From: Cherax quadricarinatus
Lineage: Eukaryota > Arthropoda > Malacostraca > Decapoda > Parastacidae
DNA length: 64,000 nucleotides
Assembly: GCF_038502225.1 (NCBI RefSeq)
Contig: NC_091341.1
Location: 5,513,025-5,577,024, forward strand
Direction of reading: 5' to 3'
Positions 41,818-52,884 of this stretch are shown piece after piece. Within the stretch, counting starts at the first letter, position 1. Every line of letters begins with the position of its first letter. Made by a program: the position numbers and the translations under genes. Below the pieces are notes generated by a model. That model ran no database searches. It saw only the letters and a list, made by a program, of their open reading frames with translations, and was not told the DNA's origin.

Positions 41818-41854
41818 CGAAACGTTTCGCCTACACAGTAGGCTTCTTCAGTCG
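41818..41854 (-). ncRNA. Hammerhead-ribozyme-like motif, family C, fully canonical core
   Basis: Minus strand: CGA (stem I), CTGAAGA (41845-41851, matches CUGANGA), extra A, GCCTAC-TGT-GTAGGC (perfect 6-bp stem II, 41829-41843), GAAAC-GT (minimal stem III), T, then TCG pairing with CGA. The most canonical of all the copies apart from its short stem I. Confidence 0.65.
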
Positions 41855-41900
41855 CGTACAGAAAGTCGAGTAGTTGAAACACAGCCATTAATGGTCACAA

Positions 41901-42228
41901 GCTGGCGTCTTTTGTTGAGGTAAGACCACGAATGGCGGGGTTCACTGGATCTAAGGTTTTTACTCTGATCGATAAAAAGGCCTATAGGATGCCTATTATT
42001 TTCCATGAGTGAATAGACTGAAGTGAACTTCTAAATTATAGCATCATTGGCGCTGCTTAGTGTTTTGAAACACAACTAGTCAGGGTTTGGGACGGTCTCT
42101 TCGGTTACGAATCAGTGCAAATGTTTATGTAGTTTTATTCCAGAATTTGTACTTAAAGGAATGTTGGAAATTTACCTGTAAATATTGACTTGTGTTCGTC
42201 AGCACTTTCATAGTGAAGTAACTCATGC
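41901..42228. other. No recognisable feature
   Basis: Spacer between the nested foldbacks and the 28-bp array; nothing recognised. Confidence 0.3.
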
Positions 42229-43556
42229 TAGTACCCGCTCCATCCTAGGCGGTGCCTAGTACCCGCTCCATCCTAGGCGGTGCCTAGTACCCGCTCCATC
42301 CTAGGCGGTGCCTAGTACCCGCTCCATTATAGACAGTGCCTAGTACCCGCTCCATTATAGGCAGTGCCTAGTACCCGCCCCGCCACAGGCAGTGCCTAGT
42401 ACCTTCCCCGCCACAGGCAGTGCCTAGTACCCGCCCCGCCACAGGTAGTGCCTAGTACCTTCCCCGCCACAGGCAGTGCCTAGTATCCGCCCTGCCACAT
42501 GCAGTGCCTAGTACCCGCCCCGACATTGGCAGTGCATAGTACCCGTCCCGTCACAGGCAGTGCCTAGTACCCGTCCCGTCACAGGCAGTGCCTAGTACCC
42601 GTCCCGTCACAGGCAGTGCCTAGTACCCGTCCCGTCACAGGCAGTGCCTAGTACCAGCCCCGTCATAGGCAGTGCCTAGTACCCGTCCCGTCACAGACAG
42701 TGCCTAGTACCAGCCCCGTCATAGGCAGTGCCTAGTACCCGTCCCGTCACAGGCAGTGCCTAGTACCAGCCCCGTCATAGACAGTGCTTAGTACCCGTCC
42801 CGTCACAGACAGTGCCTAGTACCCGTCCCGTCACAGGCAGTGCCTAGTACCCGTCCCGTTACAGGCAGTGCCTAGTACCCGTCCCGTCACAGGCAGTGCC
42901 TAGTACCCGTCCCATCACAGGCAGTGCCTAGTACCCGTCCCGTCACAGGCAGCGCCTAGTACCAGCCCCGTCATAGGCAGTGCCTAGTACCCGTCCCGTC
43001 ACAGGCAGTGCCTAGTACCAGCCCCGTCATAGACAGTGCCTAGTACCCGTCCCGTCACAGGCAGTGCCTAGTACCCGTCCCGTCACAGGCAGTGCCTAGT
43101 ACCCGTCCCGTTACAGGCAGTGCCTAGTACCCGTCCCGTCACAGGCAGTGCCTAGTACCCGTCCCATCACAGGCAGTGCCTAGTACCCGTCCCGTCACAG
43201 GCAGTGCCTAGTACCCGTCCCGCCACAGGCAGCGCCTAGTACCAGCCCCGTCATAGGCAGTGCCTAGTACCCGTCCCGTCACAGGCAGTGCCTAGTACCA
43301 GCCCCGTCATAGGCAGTGCCTAGTACCCGTCCCGTCACAGGCAGTGCCTAGTACCAGCCCCGTCATAGGCAGTGCCTAGTACCCGTCCCGTCACAGGCAG
43401 TGCATAGTACCAGCCCCATCATAGGCAGTGCCTAGTACCCGTCCCGTCACAGGCAGTGCCTAGTACCAGCCCCGTCATAGGCAATGCCTAGTACCCGTCC
43501 CGTCACAGGCAGTGCCTAGTGTCAGTCCCGTCACAGGCAGTGCCTAGTACACGCTC
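42229..43556. repeat. 28-bp GC-rich minisatellite, about 47 copies
   Basis: Unit CCTAGTACCCGTCCCGTCAC then AGGCAGTG, 28 bp. The left part (42229-42520) is more diverged (CGCTCCATCCTAGGCGG, then CGCCCCGCCACAGGCAG). The right part mixes CCCGTCCCGTCACAGG and CCAGCCCCGTCATAGG subtypes. A higher-order block of nine units (252 bp) is seen twice: GTCCCGTTACAGG at about 42853 and 43105, and GTCCCATCACAGG at about 42909 and 43161. Confidence 0.93.
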
Positions 43557-43626
43557 CGTTCTTGCAACTAATTTTGCGCTCTCCTCCACTTACTTGGATC
43601 AACCCTGATTGCCTCTCCTACTGGTT

Positions 43627-43639
43627 AAAGTTCTTTTAT
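43627..43639. repeat. Target-site duplication, left copy
   Basis: AAAGTTCTTTTAT, identical to 50224-50236; brackets the full-length LINE. Confidence 0.9.
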
Positions 43640-43822
43640 TATTATTATTATAATCAAAAAAGAAGCGCTAAGCCACAAGGGCTATACAGCGCTGCAGGGT
43701 AGGGAAGGAAGCAAGGGGATTGGATGGCAGAAGGGAGGGGGGGTGATCAGCAGGTTACAGAAAACAGCGGGGCAGGGGATAGTACGGGGGTAGAGGGTAG
43801 CAAGAGATTGAAGTAGAAAGTA

Positions 43823-46800
43823 TCAGAATTTGTGAAGTAAGTCAGTCGTTGTCATAAAGTCAATGAGAGAGTCCGGATGAAAGGTGGGTCCATCAGCGAG
43901 AAGGGAAGGTAAAGAGAGAGCAGCGGAGCGAAGACGACGACAGAGGTAAATTCTGCGTGCTCGTTGATAAAGTGGGCAGTCCAACAGAATGTGGCTGACT
44001 GATAATGGAGCTTGGCAATTCTCACAGAGAGGAGCAAGACGCCTCTCCATGAGATATCCATGAGTAAGACGAGTATGGCCAATGTGAAGACGGGAGAGAG
44101 TAGTCTCCCAACCTCGACACTGGTGATAAGAAGACGGCCAGTAACCTATACTCGGTTTAATAGACTGAAGTTTGTTGCCGAGCATAGTAGACCAACGTTG
44201 TTGCCAACGGGTGTGAAGGTGGGAAGATATTACAGCAAAATAGTCCGTAAATGGAATACCTCTATAAGAAACTGGTAGGTCATGTACTGCTGACCGCGCA
44301 GCAGTGTCTGCCTGTTCATTGCCCTGTACGTCAACATGACCAGGGACCCAACAAAAAACAATATCTTTATGCTTGGTAAAGATGCGGCGTAGCCAAAGTT
44401 GGATACGGAGGACTAAGGGGTGAGGTGTATCAAATTTTTGTATAGCCTGTAAAGCACTAAGGGAGTCTGAGACAACCACAAATGATGACACAGGCATAGA
44501 TGCAATACGGATAAGTGCTGTAAGGATGGCATATAATTCAGCAGTAAAAATACTAGCCGAAGATAGTAAATGCCCTTGTACGACCCTGTCCGGAAACACT
44601 GCTGCGAATCCTACGCCGTCAGAAGACTTAGAGCCATCTGTGTACACAGCAATGGCATGAGAATGAGAGTGAAAGTGGTCAAGAAAAAGAGAGCGGGAAG
44701 CGACCGTAGACAGTTGGGGTTTAGAGCAAGGGAGGGAGAAAGAACAGACTCGAACAGCTGGAACTTCCCAGGGGGATAGGGAAAAGTGAGATGCTACATG
44801 TACATAGAAAGGTGGTAGTTGAAGAGAAGACAAAAGCGAATGAAGGCGAAGAGAGAAGGGACGGAGTAAACAGGGGAGGCGAACAAATAATGTCTACTAA
44901 TATCAGTGACCATTCTATAAATGGAAGGATTGCGGAGATCATGAGAGCGTACATAGTAGCGCAGGCAATGGGCATCACGGCGATCGGATAAGGATGGAAC
45001 GTTCCCTTCTGCATAGAGGCTTTCGACAGGGGAAGAGCGAAAAGCACCAAGGCATAAACGTAATCCTTGGTGATGAATGGGGTTAAGGCTAGAGAGAGTA
45101 GCAGGAGATGCCGCTGAATAGATCTGGTCACCATAATCAAGTTTCGATAAAATAAGGGTGGAATGTAGGCAAAGGAGGGTTCGACGATCAGCTCCCCACG
45201 AAAGATGAGCAAGGGTTTTAAGAAGGTTCAGCCGGCTGTGACAAGTTGCCTTCAGAGAGGTAATGTGAGGTTTCCAGGATAACCTACGATCAAAGAGGAG
45301 GCCCAGAAACTTGACTGTATCACGTTCAGGGATACGGGAGCCATAGAGGTACAAAGGATGATCGGAGATGACAGAGCGTCTAGTGAAAGTGATTTGGTGG
45401 GTTTTAGTGCTGGAAAATTTAAACCCACGTGTGGTGGCCCAATTGGAAACACGGTCGACTGCATGTTGGAGAGAAACTGTAAGGAGGTGACAGTCAGCGC
45501 CTGCACAGGCAATAGCGAAGTCATCAACATAGAGTGATGACCAAATATTTGATGGAAGACTAGAGGCCAAATCATTAATAGCAAGGAGAAAAAGTGTTGT
45601 GCTCAGAACACATCCCTGGGGGACACCTTCAGCTTGGATAAAGTCCGGGGAGAGCACATTATTAACCCGAACACGGAAATGCCTGTCAGTTAAAAAGTTC
45701 TTAAGGAAGGATGGTAGATTGCCTCGAAGGCCCAAGGAGTGGGCTTGGGCTAAAATATTATACCTCCAAGTTGTGTCATATGCCTTCTCAAGGTCAAAAA
45801 ATATGGCAATAACTGAGTGGTTATTCGCAAAGGCATTACGAATATACGTATCCAAGCGTAGTAAGGGGTCTATGGTAGAACGTCCCTTACGAAAGCCATA
45901 TTGACGAGTGGAGAGACTGTTGTGTGTCTCTAAATACCACACTAAACGTCTATTTACTAGGCGTTCCATTACTTTGCAAACTGCACTGGTAAGAGCAATG
46001 GGACGATAGTGGGAGGTTTCATGTCCCGTAGTGCCTGGTTTGCGGAAAGGGAGAACAATGGCGGATTTCCACAGCTGTGGAAGAACTCCTTGTGACCAAA
46101 TAAGATTGTAAAGGCGTAATAGGACTGCAAGGGCTGACTGATGTAAATGTTGTAGCATACGAATATGAATGTCGTCGGGCCCAGCTGCCGATGATCGACA
46201 AGCTGAGAGTGTTGCCTCCAGTTCTTGAAGTGTAAAAGGCACATTATACTGTTCTTCTCTGAGAGAAGAAAAGTCCAAGGGTGCTAACTCTCTGGCAGAC
46301 TTTGAGGAAAGAAATGAGGGGCATAGATGGAGTCCCTGAGAAATACGGACCAGATGATTGCCAATTTCATTGGCAACATCTAGTGGGTTTGCTATATCAA
46401 CACCGGCAACCCGCAGAACAGGAGCCGGGTCAGGAGAATATTTACCACTCAGTTTTCGTACTTTTTTCCAGACTGCACTCATAGAGGAAGCAGAGGTGAT
46501 GGTGGAGACATAATCTCGCTAGCAAGTGCGTTTAGCGTCATGGATGACACGGCGAGCGATCGCACGCTTCTGTTTAAAATCAAGGAGTCGCTCTGTGGTT
46601 CTATTGTACCGGTACCTGCCCCATGCAGCGCGTTTCAAACGTACTGCACGAGCACAAGCAGGAGACCACCAAGGCACGCATTTCTGAGAATGCCTGCCCG
46701 AAGTTTGGGGTATAGAATGAGAAGCTGCGGTGAAAACGGAGGACGAGAAGAGGTGTAAAAGCTCATCGATGGAGGACGAAGAAGGAACCTCTTTAAAAAC

Positions 46801-47520
46801 AGTTAGGTGTGAGTAAAGGTTCCAATTTGCCCGATTAAATTGCCAGCGTGGGGTGCGAAGAGGTGGCGAATATGAAGGGGAAGTAAGAATGATTGGGAAA
46901 TGATCACTGTCATGTAAGTCCGGGAGAGCAGACCAAGTGAAGTCTAATGCGGCGGAGGAAGAGCAGATTGAGAGATCGATGCAAGAGAGAGTATGAGTCC
47001 GAGGATCAAAATGGGTGTGAGTACCTGTATTTAAAACATGGAGGGGGTGGGTGGCAAGAAAAGCCTCTAACTGAATTCCACGGGAATCACAGTGAGACCT
47101 CCCCCAGAGGAAATGGTGGGCATTAAAATCACCAAGTAACAGAATCGGTGGCGGTAATGACGAAACAAGGAAGGCAAAATCCGGAATAGATAATGCCCGA
47201 GAAGGAGAGAGATATAAAGAACAGAGCGTATACCACCTATGTAAGTGGATACGGGCTGCTGTGTAATGCAGCGAAGTATGAACAAATAGCTGATGGTACG
47301 GAATATCAGTGCGGAGAAGAAGGGCACTTTCATTAAAGGTCCCATCAGGAAAAGGATCTGAAGAATACAATAAATTATAGCCTGAGATGTGAGAAATAAC
47401 AGCAGAGTGTAATTTTGGTTCCTGTAAGCAAACACCAACAGGGGCAAACTGGGAGAGTAACATCTGAAGCTCACCCCGATTACCCCTGAGGCCGCGTATA
47501 TTCCACTGTAAATAGGCCAT
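43823..47520 (-). pseudogene. LINE ORF2: endonuclease, RT, RNase H, with one nonsense codon and one frameshift
   Basis: From the ATG at 47520: APE endonuclease (MAYLQWNIRGLRGNRGEL, GVCLQEPKL, LLGDFNAHHFLWG, SDHFPIIL). At 46519-46521 an in-frame TAG follows AKRTC; related proteins tend to have Trp here, so a TGG to TAG change is likely. The same frame then continues (46482 onward) through the RT: AAGPDDIHIRML, FRKGRSTIDPLL, FFDLEKAYDTTW, GVPQGCVLSTTLF and YVDD at 45520-45531. Near 44830-44860 a one-base shift moves the frame, after which RNase H follows (VYTDGSKSSDG, FTAELYAILTAL, VSDSLSALQAI, WVPGHVDVQGNEQADTAA) and a Cys/His tail (CENCQAPLSVSHILLDC), ending at 43823. Not functional as it stands. 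Confidence 0.88.
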
Positions 47521-47564
47521 GATTGGCAATGATAAAGATACTTGAAATCCGCAGGTAAGGGTTC

Positions 47565-49489
47565 CTACGGACTAGAAGGGTTAGAAAAGTCCACATGCGG
47601 AGGCAGTGGAAAATGTTCAAGCAGCGAAGGAACGGTGCACTGTGAAGAAAGGAGTTGCGCAGATGGAGCAGAGGAGAGAGAAAGAGCGGAAGGTGGATCA
47701 GTGTCCATTGATGGTTTGGTCTCTGCAATATATTCAGAGATTGCTTCAAGTGTTTCGGAATTCAGAGATGTCATATGGGAGACAATATTGGGAATGGTAG
47801 GGGGAGGATGAGTAAAGATTGGAACTGTATTGGACTGTACCAAGGTAGGGGGGGCGAAAGGGTGGAGGGAACTGGAGAAGCGTGGCAGGGGACAGAAGAG
47901 GCAGGAACCTGGGAGGTGGCAGAAGAGGAAGAAACTTGGGAGGGAACAGGGGAGGAAGGTACATTACGAGGAGGAGGGTGAACCTCTGCACTTGTAACTG
48001 AGCCAGTGAGAGGGGAAGAACTAGGGACAGAGACAGGGAGGGTAAAATGAGGAGCTGGAAGATGGGTAGAAGGTGTTACCGGACCTTTTTTTGACTTTTG
48101 AGAAGTAGAGGGACGATTGGGAGGAGGTGTCGTACGAGGTCTTGTCGATACTGAGGCTTGTGAGAGAGAACTCGAAGAAGCGAGATTAGACTGAGGCGTT
48201 GAAGTAGGGACGTCTGAGCCGAGGACAGCAAAAGGATTAGATACAGGAGTGATTATGGGAGAGGTAACCACAGAGGTGGGTGTAGAAGATGGGATACCAG
48301 AAGTGGGGGGACGTTTTGAAACACGGGAATAAGAAACACGTGGGAGTCTCCCTTGGAGGCGGAGATGAGAAACTGCCATGGCATAAGGGAGACCTTCTGT
48401 CTCTTTGAGGTAACGGATTTCCCGCTCGTTTAAATAGACCTGACAACGGCGAGAGTACGAAGGGTGAGCCTCATGACAGTTAAGGCAAGAGGGAGATCGA
48501 TTGCAAGACGTATTAGAATGGTCATCGGCACCACAGACTGGGCATTCGGCGATAGATCTGCAATATTTCGCTGGATGGCCAAATCGCCAGCAATTTCTAC
48601 ACTGTTGTGGTGTAGGGATCACCTTTCGAACTTGTAACCGATGTCCTGCTATATAAACTGAGGATGGGAGTTCTCGGCTGTCAAAAGTTAAACGAGCCAC
48701 ATTGCTAGGGTATCGTCTCCGCCCACGGGCAGGAAGAACGTAAGTGTCTACCTTGAGGATTGGGAGATCCTGGAGTTCCAGCTGTTCTAGAATGTCAGTG
48801 CCACATGTCTGGAAATTTTGTTGAACTATGGTATGGGGCAGAATGACGGTACCACTACAAGAATTGAGGGAATGATGTTTTTCAAGAGTGACAGGAACAG
48901 TATCGATATGGGAAAGACGAGAGAGCTCATGAGCCTGGGTAGCATTCTGTACGGTAATGATGCGCGTACCGCTCTTAAGAGCATGAAAAGAAATATCTTT
49001 ACCAACATGGCATAGGAGTGCCTTGCCAATACTATGGTCAGAAAGATAGGCAGTAGAGGAAGTTGGTCGTAAAGTGAAGAATTTAGTCCACTGTTCAGTG
49101 TGAAACTGAGCGTGGAAAGGTAGTGAAGGACGTGTCGATCGTTTCTGAGAAGAACGAGAAGGTGGAGAAGTATCATCAGCAGGTAATTGTCGTTGGCGTT
49201 TAGGCGTGGGACCAGAGTTGGTCCGACGTGGAACGGGTCGGCGATTTGAAAATTGCCGCACCGTAGAGGGAGAGGCCGGAAGCATAGTCAGAGGAGAGCG
49301 AAGGTCCGATAAATCGAAGGAGTCAGTCGAGGCCTCAGTACCTGAAGCGGGTGAGGAAATAGCACCGGCAATAGGTACAGAGGCATGAGGAATGTCTGAA
49401 GAGTGGTCCAAAGACGAGGCGGGGTCAGAACGGGGTGCGGTATCAAGAAGGGGCCCGGGGGTACCAGGTTCATGGACTAGGGCTGCCAT
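47565..49489 (-). pseudogene. LINE ORF1, gag-like with CCHC knuckles, frameshifted near its end
   Basis: From ATG 49489. A Ser/Pro-rich N-terminus, then a domain around residues 130-290, then three zinc knuckles CRNCWRFGHPAKYC, CPVCGADDHSNTSC and CLNCHEAHPSYSRRC, typical of jockey/I-group ORF1. The C-terminal part is Pro/Ser-rich. The frame ends at 47771, but an overlapping frame (to 47565) continues with similar composition, so a one-base shift near 47845 probably truncated the protein. The presumed original stop at 47565 is about 45 nt ahead of the ORF2 ATG. Confidence 0.85.
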
Positions 49490-50223
49490 GGTTAGGTTAC
49501 TTCTTTCTTTTTGTTTTTAAGAAAAAAAAAGAAAGAAGAAAAGAAAATAAAAATAAAAAAAAGAAAAAAAAGGGGGGACCGGGGAGGGATAGGTCCTAGG
49601 AGGAATGAAAGGGCCAGAAATCTCCCTCCGCGCCCAAGAGGACCTCAGCACCGCAAGTAGCGCAGATGCAGCATGGAACCCGTGCCATACCCTACCCATC
49701 ATGCTAGTAAACTAACAATCCGGGATAGCAACCTCACATCTGCCAAGCTACCTCGGTGGACAAAAGAGAGGGCGGCCGGATATCCGCCACAAAGCATACC
49801 TCCTTCGGCCACCACCCCCGGAATCCGAAAGGTGGCTTCCAGAGATACACTCGTCGCCCGAAAGACACCCAAAGCTACTCCGGGATACCGGAGAGGGATC
49901 GGGACATCCCCAGGCGATCCAGATTCCACGGCAAACTACGCCACCGCTAAGAACCTCAACGGAATGGGATGGACCCCGGTATCCTTTCCTCTACCTAGGA
50001 ACTAGCGCGCCTGTGGGAGAAATCCCAAAGGACAAAAAGAGGAAGGGCAAAAGGGAGGGGTGGGGAGGGGGAGGAGGAAAGGAAAAAGGGGAGGATGGGG
50101 AGGATGGGATAGGGGAGGGGAGATTGGGGGGTAATTAGGTTCGGTCTGAGGAAGAAGACCGATAGGTCTAATTCCTCAGACCAAGAGCCTCTTCACCACG
50201 CCAAGGAGCCCCCCTTGAAGAGG
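49490..50223 (-). promoter_or_regulatory. LINE leader / presumed internal promoter region
   Basis: Non-coding leader. It contains an A-rich homopurine tract (about 49518-49577) and a GGGGA-rich stretch (about 50040-50135) before the 5' boundary. A promoter is expected here in a full-length LINE; no specific element is identified. Confidence 0.4.
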
Positions 50224-50236
50224 AAAGTTCTTTTAT
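50224..50236. repeat. Target-site duplication, right copy
   Basis: AAAGTTCTTTTAT, identical to 43627-43639. Confidence 0.9.
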
Positions 50237-50415
50237 GAATATAATAATCTTAAGGAAATAATTGTTTTATGATTATAATAATCTTGTATAGTAACAGATT
50301 ATTATATATCCTGGGGGAGAGCTAAATCCGTAAGGGCCAAATATCGCCTGAGGAAGGGAAGGTAATCAGTTTTTTCCCAGCATGATTGATATACTTATCA
50401 GCATCATACCTATGA

Positions 50416-50790
50416 TGTATACCTGGAGTCTACCTGGAGGGCATTCCGGGGATAAACGCCCCCCGCGGCCCGGTCCATGACCAGGTCTCCTAGTGGATCA
50501 GGGCCTGATCAACGAGGCTGTTACTGCTGGCCGCACGTAGTCCAACGTATGAACCACAGACCGGCTGATCTGGCACTGACTTTAAGTATCTGTCCAGCTG
50601 CCTCTTGAAGACAACCTGAGGTACATTGGTAATTCCCCTTATTGTTGAGAATCTTAAGAATTTTCTTGTTATAGCCAGTGAATTTTTCCCTGTGACCTCT
50701 CTCTCTCTTACATCAAAATTTTATGCTCTGCAGTTTATTACATTATTTCCTCTGTAAACCTTCTTCCTACTGCTTTGTTTACGAGTTGTA
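50416..50790 (+). repeat. Dispersed repeat sharing its start with the 52.1-kb SINE
   Basis: CTACCTGGAGGGCATTCCGG, CGCCCCCCGCGGCCCGGTCC, ATGACCAGGTCTCCTAGTGG are complementary to 52255-52320 (CTGGTCACAGACCGGGCCGC, GGGGGCGTTGACCCCCGGAA). It continues GGCCTGATCAACGAGGCTGT and GTCCAGCTGCCTCTTGAAGA. I have the impression this is a widespread decapod repeat. Confidence 0.6.
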
Positions 50791-51260
50791 TCATATTTTT
50801 AAGGTGCTAGTTCCTGCATGCAGTGATCTGTTGTCCAGTAGTTGCAACAGCACAGTCTTCGGCTCACAGTAATCGCTACGTCATACCAGAAAGTTCAGAA
50901 CGTACACACAATTCCCAGTTGGCTCAGACATTAGAAATACTTTTTTTTTTTTTATCACAATTCAATTGCCAGAATTATCTTGGGGTTTACTATCATAATA
51001 GGGCTAGCGACCACTTCAGTCGTCATAAGATGGAACTATTCGTAGTAATGAAAGTATACAGTACCGATAAAATTAATGAATAATGCACATACGTTATTGC
51101 ACTTGTGTACCTTTAGCGGCGAAACAATTCGCCCGTACAAGAGACTGCTGTACAAGGAAATAGTTTCAGAAATAAAGATACCCAATTAATGCACATATTT
51201 CTTATTCATCGGATAGAGTTATTAACATGCAAGTCAACATGTGAGTCACAGTGGGTTTAT

Positions 51261-51262
<2 letters not shown>
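50791..51262. other. Mostly unassigned; decayed ribozyme-type repeat inside
   Basis: About 51095-51185 contains TTGCACTTGTGTACCTTT, GCGGCGAAACAATTCGCC and AATAAAGATACCCAATTAAT, a rearranged relic of the ribozyme-type repeats. No gene seen. Confidence 0.4.

Positions 51263-51302
<40 letters not shown>
51263..51302. repeat. (AAT)n microsatellite
   Basis: About 13 AAT units. Confidence 0.95.
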
Positions 51303-51303
<1 letters not shown>

Positions 51304-51407
51304 TGTTTATTTCTACAAGTATAAAATGTACAGGCCTAGCTGACATCATTAACATACTCCTATATAGAAAATCCCTTGTTATGCAGAGCATTTCTTTCAA
51401 ATTAGGT

Positions 51408-51600
51408 CAGTTTTGTCCCAGGGTACGACCCACACTAGTCAACTAACACCCAGTTTTGTCCCAGGGTACGACCCACACCAGTCAACTAACACCCAGTTTT
51501 GTCCCAGGGTACGACCCACACCAGTCAACTAACACCCAGGTACCCATTTTACTGATGTGTGATCAGGGACAGCAGGTGTCTTATGGAAACACGTCCCTAA
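51408..51600 (-). mobile_element. SINE body fragment with a 43-bp triplication
   Basis: CAGTTTTGTCCCAGGGTACG starts at 51408, 51451 and 51494, then ACACCCAGGTACCCATTTTA and GATCAGGGACAGCAGGTGTC. On the minus strand this equals the body of the tRNA-type SINE at 52.09-52.34 kb. Only the end segment is triplicated. Confidence 0.7.
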
Positions 51601-51667
51601 CGTTTTCCATCCGTACCGGGGAATGTTATGTTCTGCAGACGACTGATATATTCAGTAGTGTCAGCTT

Positions 51668-51862
51668 ATAACAACGATTCACTCGAGGTAGACGACAGAG
51701 ACAAATAAAACAGCGCAACCCATTATGATAACATTTCACTCAACGTAGACGACAAACACAAAACAGAGCAACCCATTATGATAACATTTCACTCAAGGTA
51801 GACGACAAAGACACGAAATAATGTAAGCCTTTTATATAACAACGTTTCCCTCAGGGTAGACC
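51668..51862. repeat. Imperfect tandem repeat of about 52 bp
   Basis: Phrase ATAACATTTCACTCAA(C/G)GTAGACGACAAA recurs near 51668, 51728, 51779 and, decayed, 51837; spacing about 51-60 bp. Confidence 0.65.
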
Positions 51863-52087
51863 ATTACCACGTTAATCAAGGCATACGATGTGTCACGTGT
51901 GGCATCCGCTTGTCGGTCCATGTGTCTCCAACAACACACATTGGTTTGGTGTTAAAATACTACCCTCGAATATGTTATTCAAGAGAGGCAATACAATCAA
52001 TAAGAATTAATACCTCAAAGGGCCAGACGTACAAGATGATCTGCTCCACTCAGCAAAAATCCATTATATAATACAATACAATACAGG
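51863..52087. other. Unassigned spacer
   Basis: Nothing recognised. Confidence 0.3.
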
Positions 52088-52158
52088 GCTCTGGTGGCCT
52101 GGTGGTTAACGCTCTCGCTTCACACGGCGAGGACCTGGGTTCGATTCCCAGCCAGAGT
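52088..52158 (+). tRNA. tRNA-Val(CAC)-like head of a SINE (not a functional tRNA gene)
   Basis: Acceptor GCTCTGG pairs with CCAGAGT (7 bp, one G-U). T arm CTGGG-TTCGATT-CCCAG is perfect. The anticodon arm CTCGC/GCGAG encloses an 8-nt loop TTCACACG with CAC at the anticodon position. The D arm is weak, the loop is one base too long and the SINE body follows directly, so this is a tRNA-derived pol III promoter rather than a working tRNA. Confidence 0.6.
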
Positions 52159-52340
52159 AGAAACATTGGACGTGTTTCTTTCCACCTGTTGTCTATGTTC
52201 CCCATCAGTAAAATAGGTACCTGGGTGTTAGTCGACTGGTGTGGGTCGCATCCTGGGACACTGACCTAAGGAGGCCTGGTCACAGACCGGGCCGCGGGGG
52301 CGTTGACCCCCGGAACTATCTCCAGAAACTCCAGATACAA
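52088..52340 (+). mobile_element. tRNA-derived SINE
   Basis: tRNA-Val-like head followed by a body with CACCTGTTGTCTATGTTCCC, AAAATAGGTACCTGGGTGTT, AGTCGACTGGTGTGGGTCGC and a GGGCCGCGGGGGCGTTGACC end. Relatives of the body lie at 51.41-51.60 and 54.22-54.30 kb. Confidence 0.75.
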
Positions 52341-52584
52341 TTTTCATCTCTCCACGAGGTAAACAATAACGTGGTTTACATGTAATACAACTTTAGGTAC
52401 AAAATAAAGTCACTAGTATACACAGCTGCTTTAACTCTGGCGACTTTATCACTTTTATTCCTTCGAAATAATGGCTTTATATTTTTATTTAAATTTGGAT
52501 ATAAAAGCTCATGGGCGTAAAATAATCCATAGTATAATACTATATTAAAAAAAATTTTTATATTAATAATTTTATTGCACTGTA

Positions 52585-52619
<35 letters not shown>

Positions 52620-52884
52620 CACAAACTTGCTGCTGCCATAAATAAAAATGATATAATTTTTACATCGGGACATCAAAAGAAGGTATTATTTATTTAAGCG
52701 GATAAATAAATACAACGAGAGATGTGAAAATGTAATATAATTTTTTTAAAGGGGGGGTTGACCGGTAAGCCAGTGGAAGGACTCGGTCAGATGACTGAAA
52801 GCTCCTCTGGCGGGCCATTTGACTGAGACCAGTTTCACAAAACACTTGTCCTGTTTCCTGAGGAGTTTTACCTAATCTAATGTA
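52341..52884. other. AT-rich spacer with (ATT)n
   Basis: (ATT)n at about 52587-52617. Otherwise no feature. Confidence 0.4.

Larger units (their letters stand above)
41345..41900 (-). mobile_element. Family C ribozyme-type repeat split by a foldback SINE
   Basis: A minus-strand repeat whose ribozyme part is at 41810-41860 and whose downstream part (GTTGCCTATGTGTCTTATC on the minus strand) is at 41375-41395. A 398-bp foldback SINE has inserted between them. Confidence 0.6.
43640..50223 (-). mobile_element. Full-length jockey/I-group LINE with RNase H, 6.6 kb
   Basis: Minus-strand element bounded by an exact 13-bp duplication. The 3' end carries (TAA)n (ATTATTATTATTATAAT on the plus strand). 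Contains ORF1 (gag-like), endonuclease, RT and RNase H, and a leader from 49490 to 50223 that includes a homopurine/homopyrimidine tract (about 49502-49577). An RNase H after the RT points to the I/R1/LOA/jockey assemblage. Despite the perfect duplication it carries one nonsense codon and two frameshifts. Confidence 0.88.

Noticed and set aside
52088..52158. Functional tRNA-Val gene
   Set aside because: Anticodon loop one base too long, weak D arm, and a SINE body attached.
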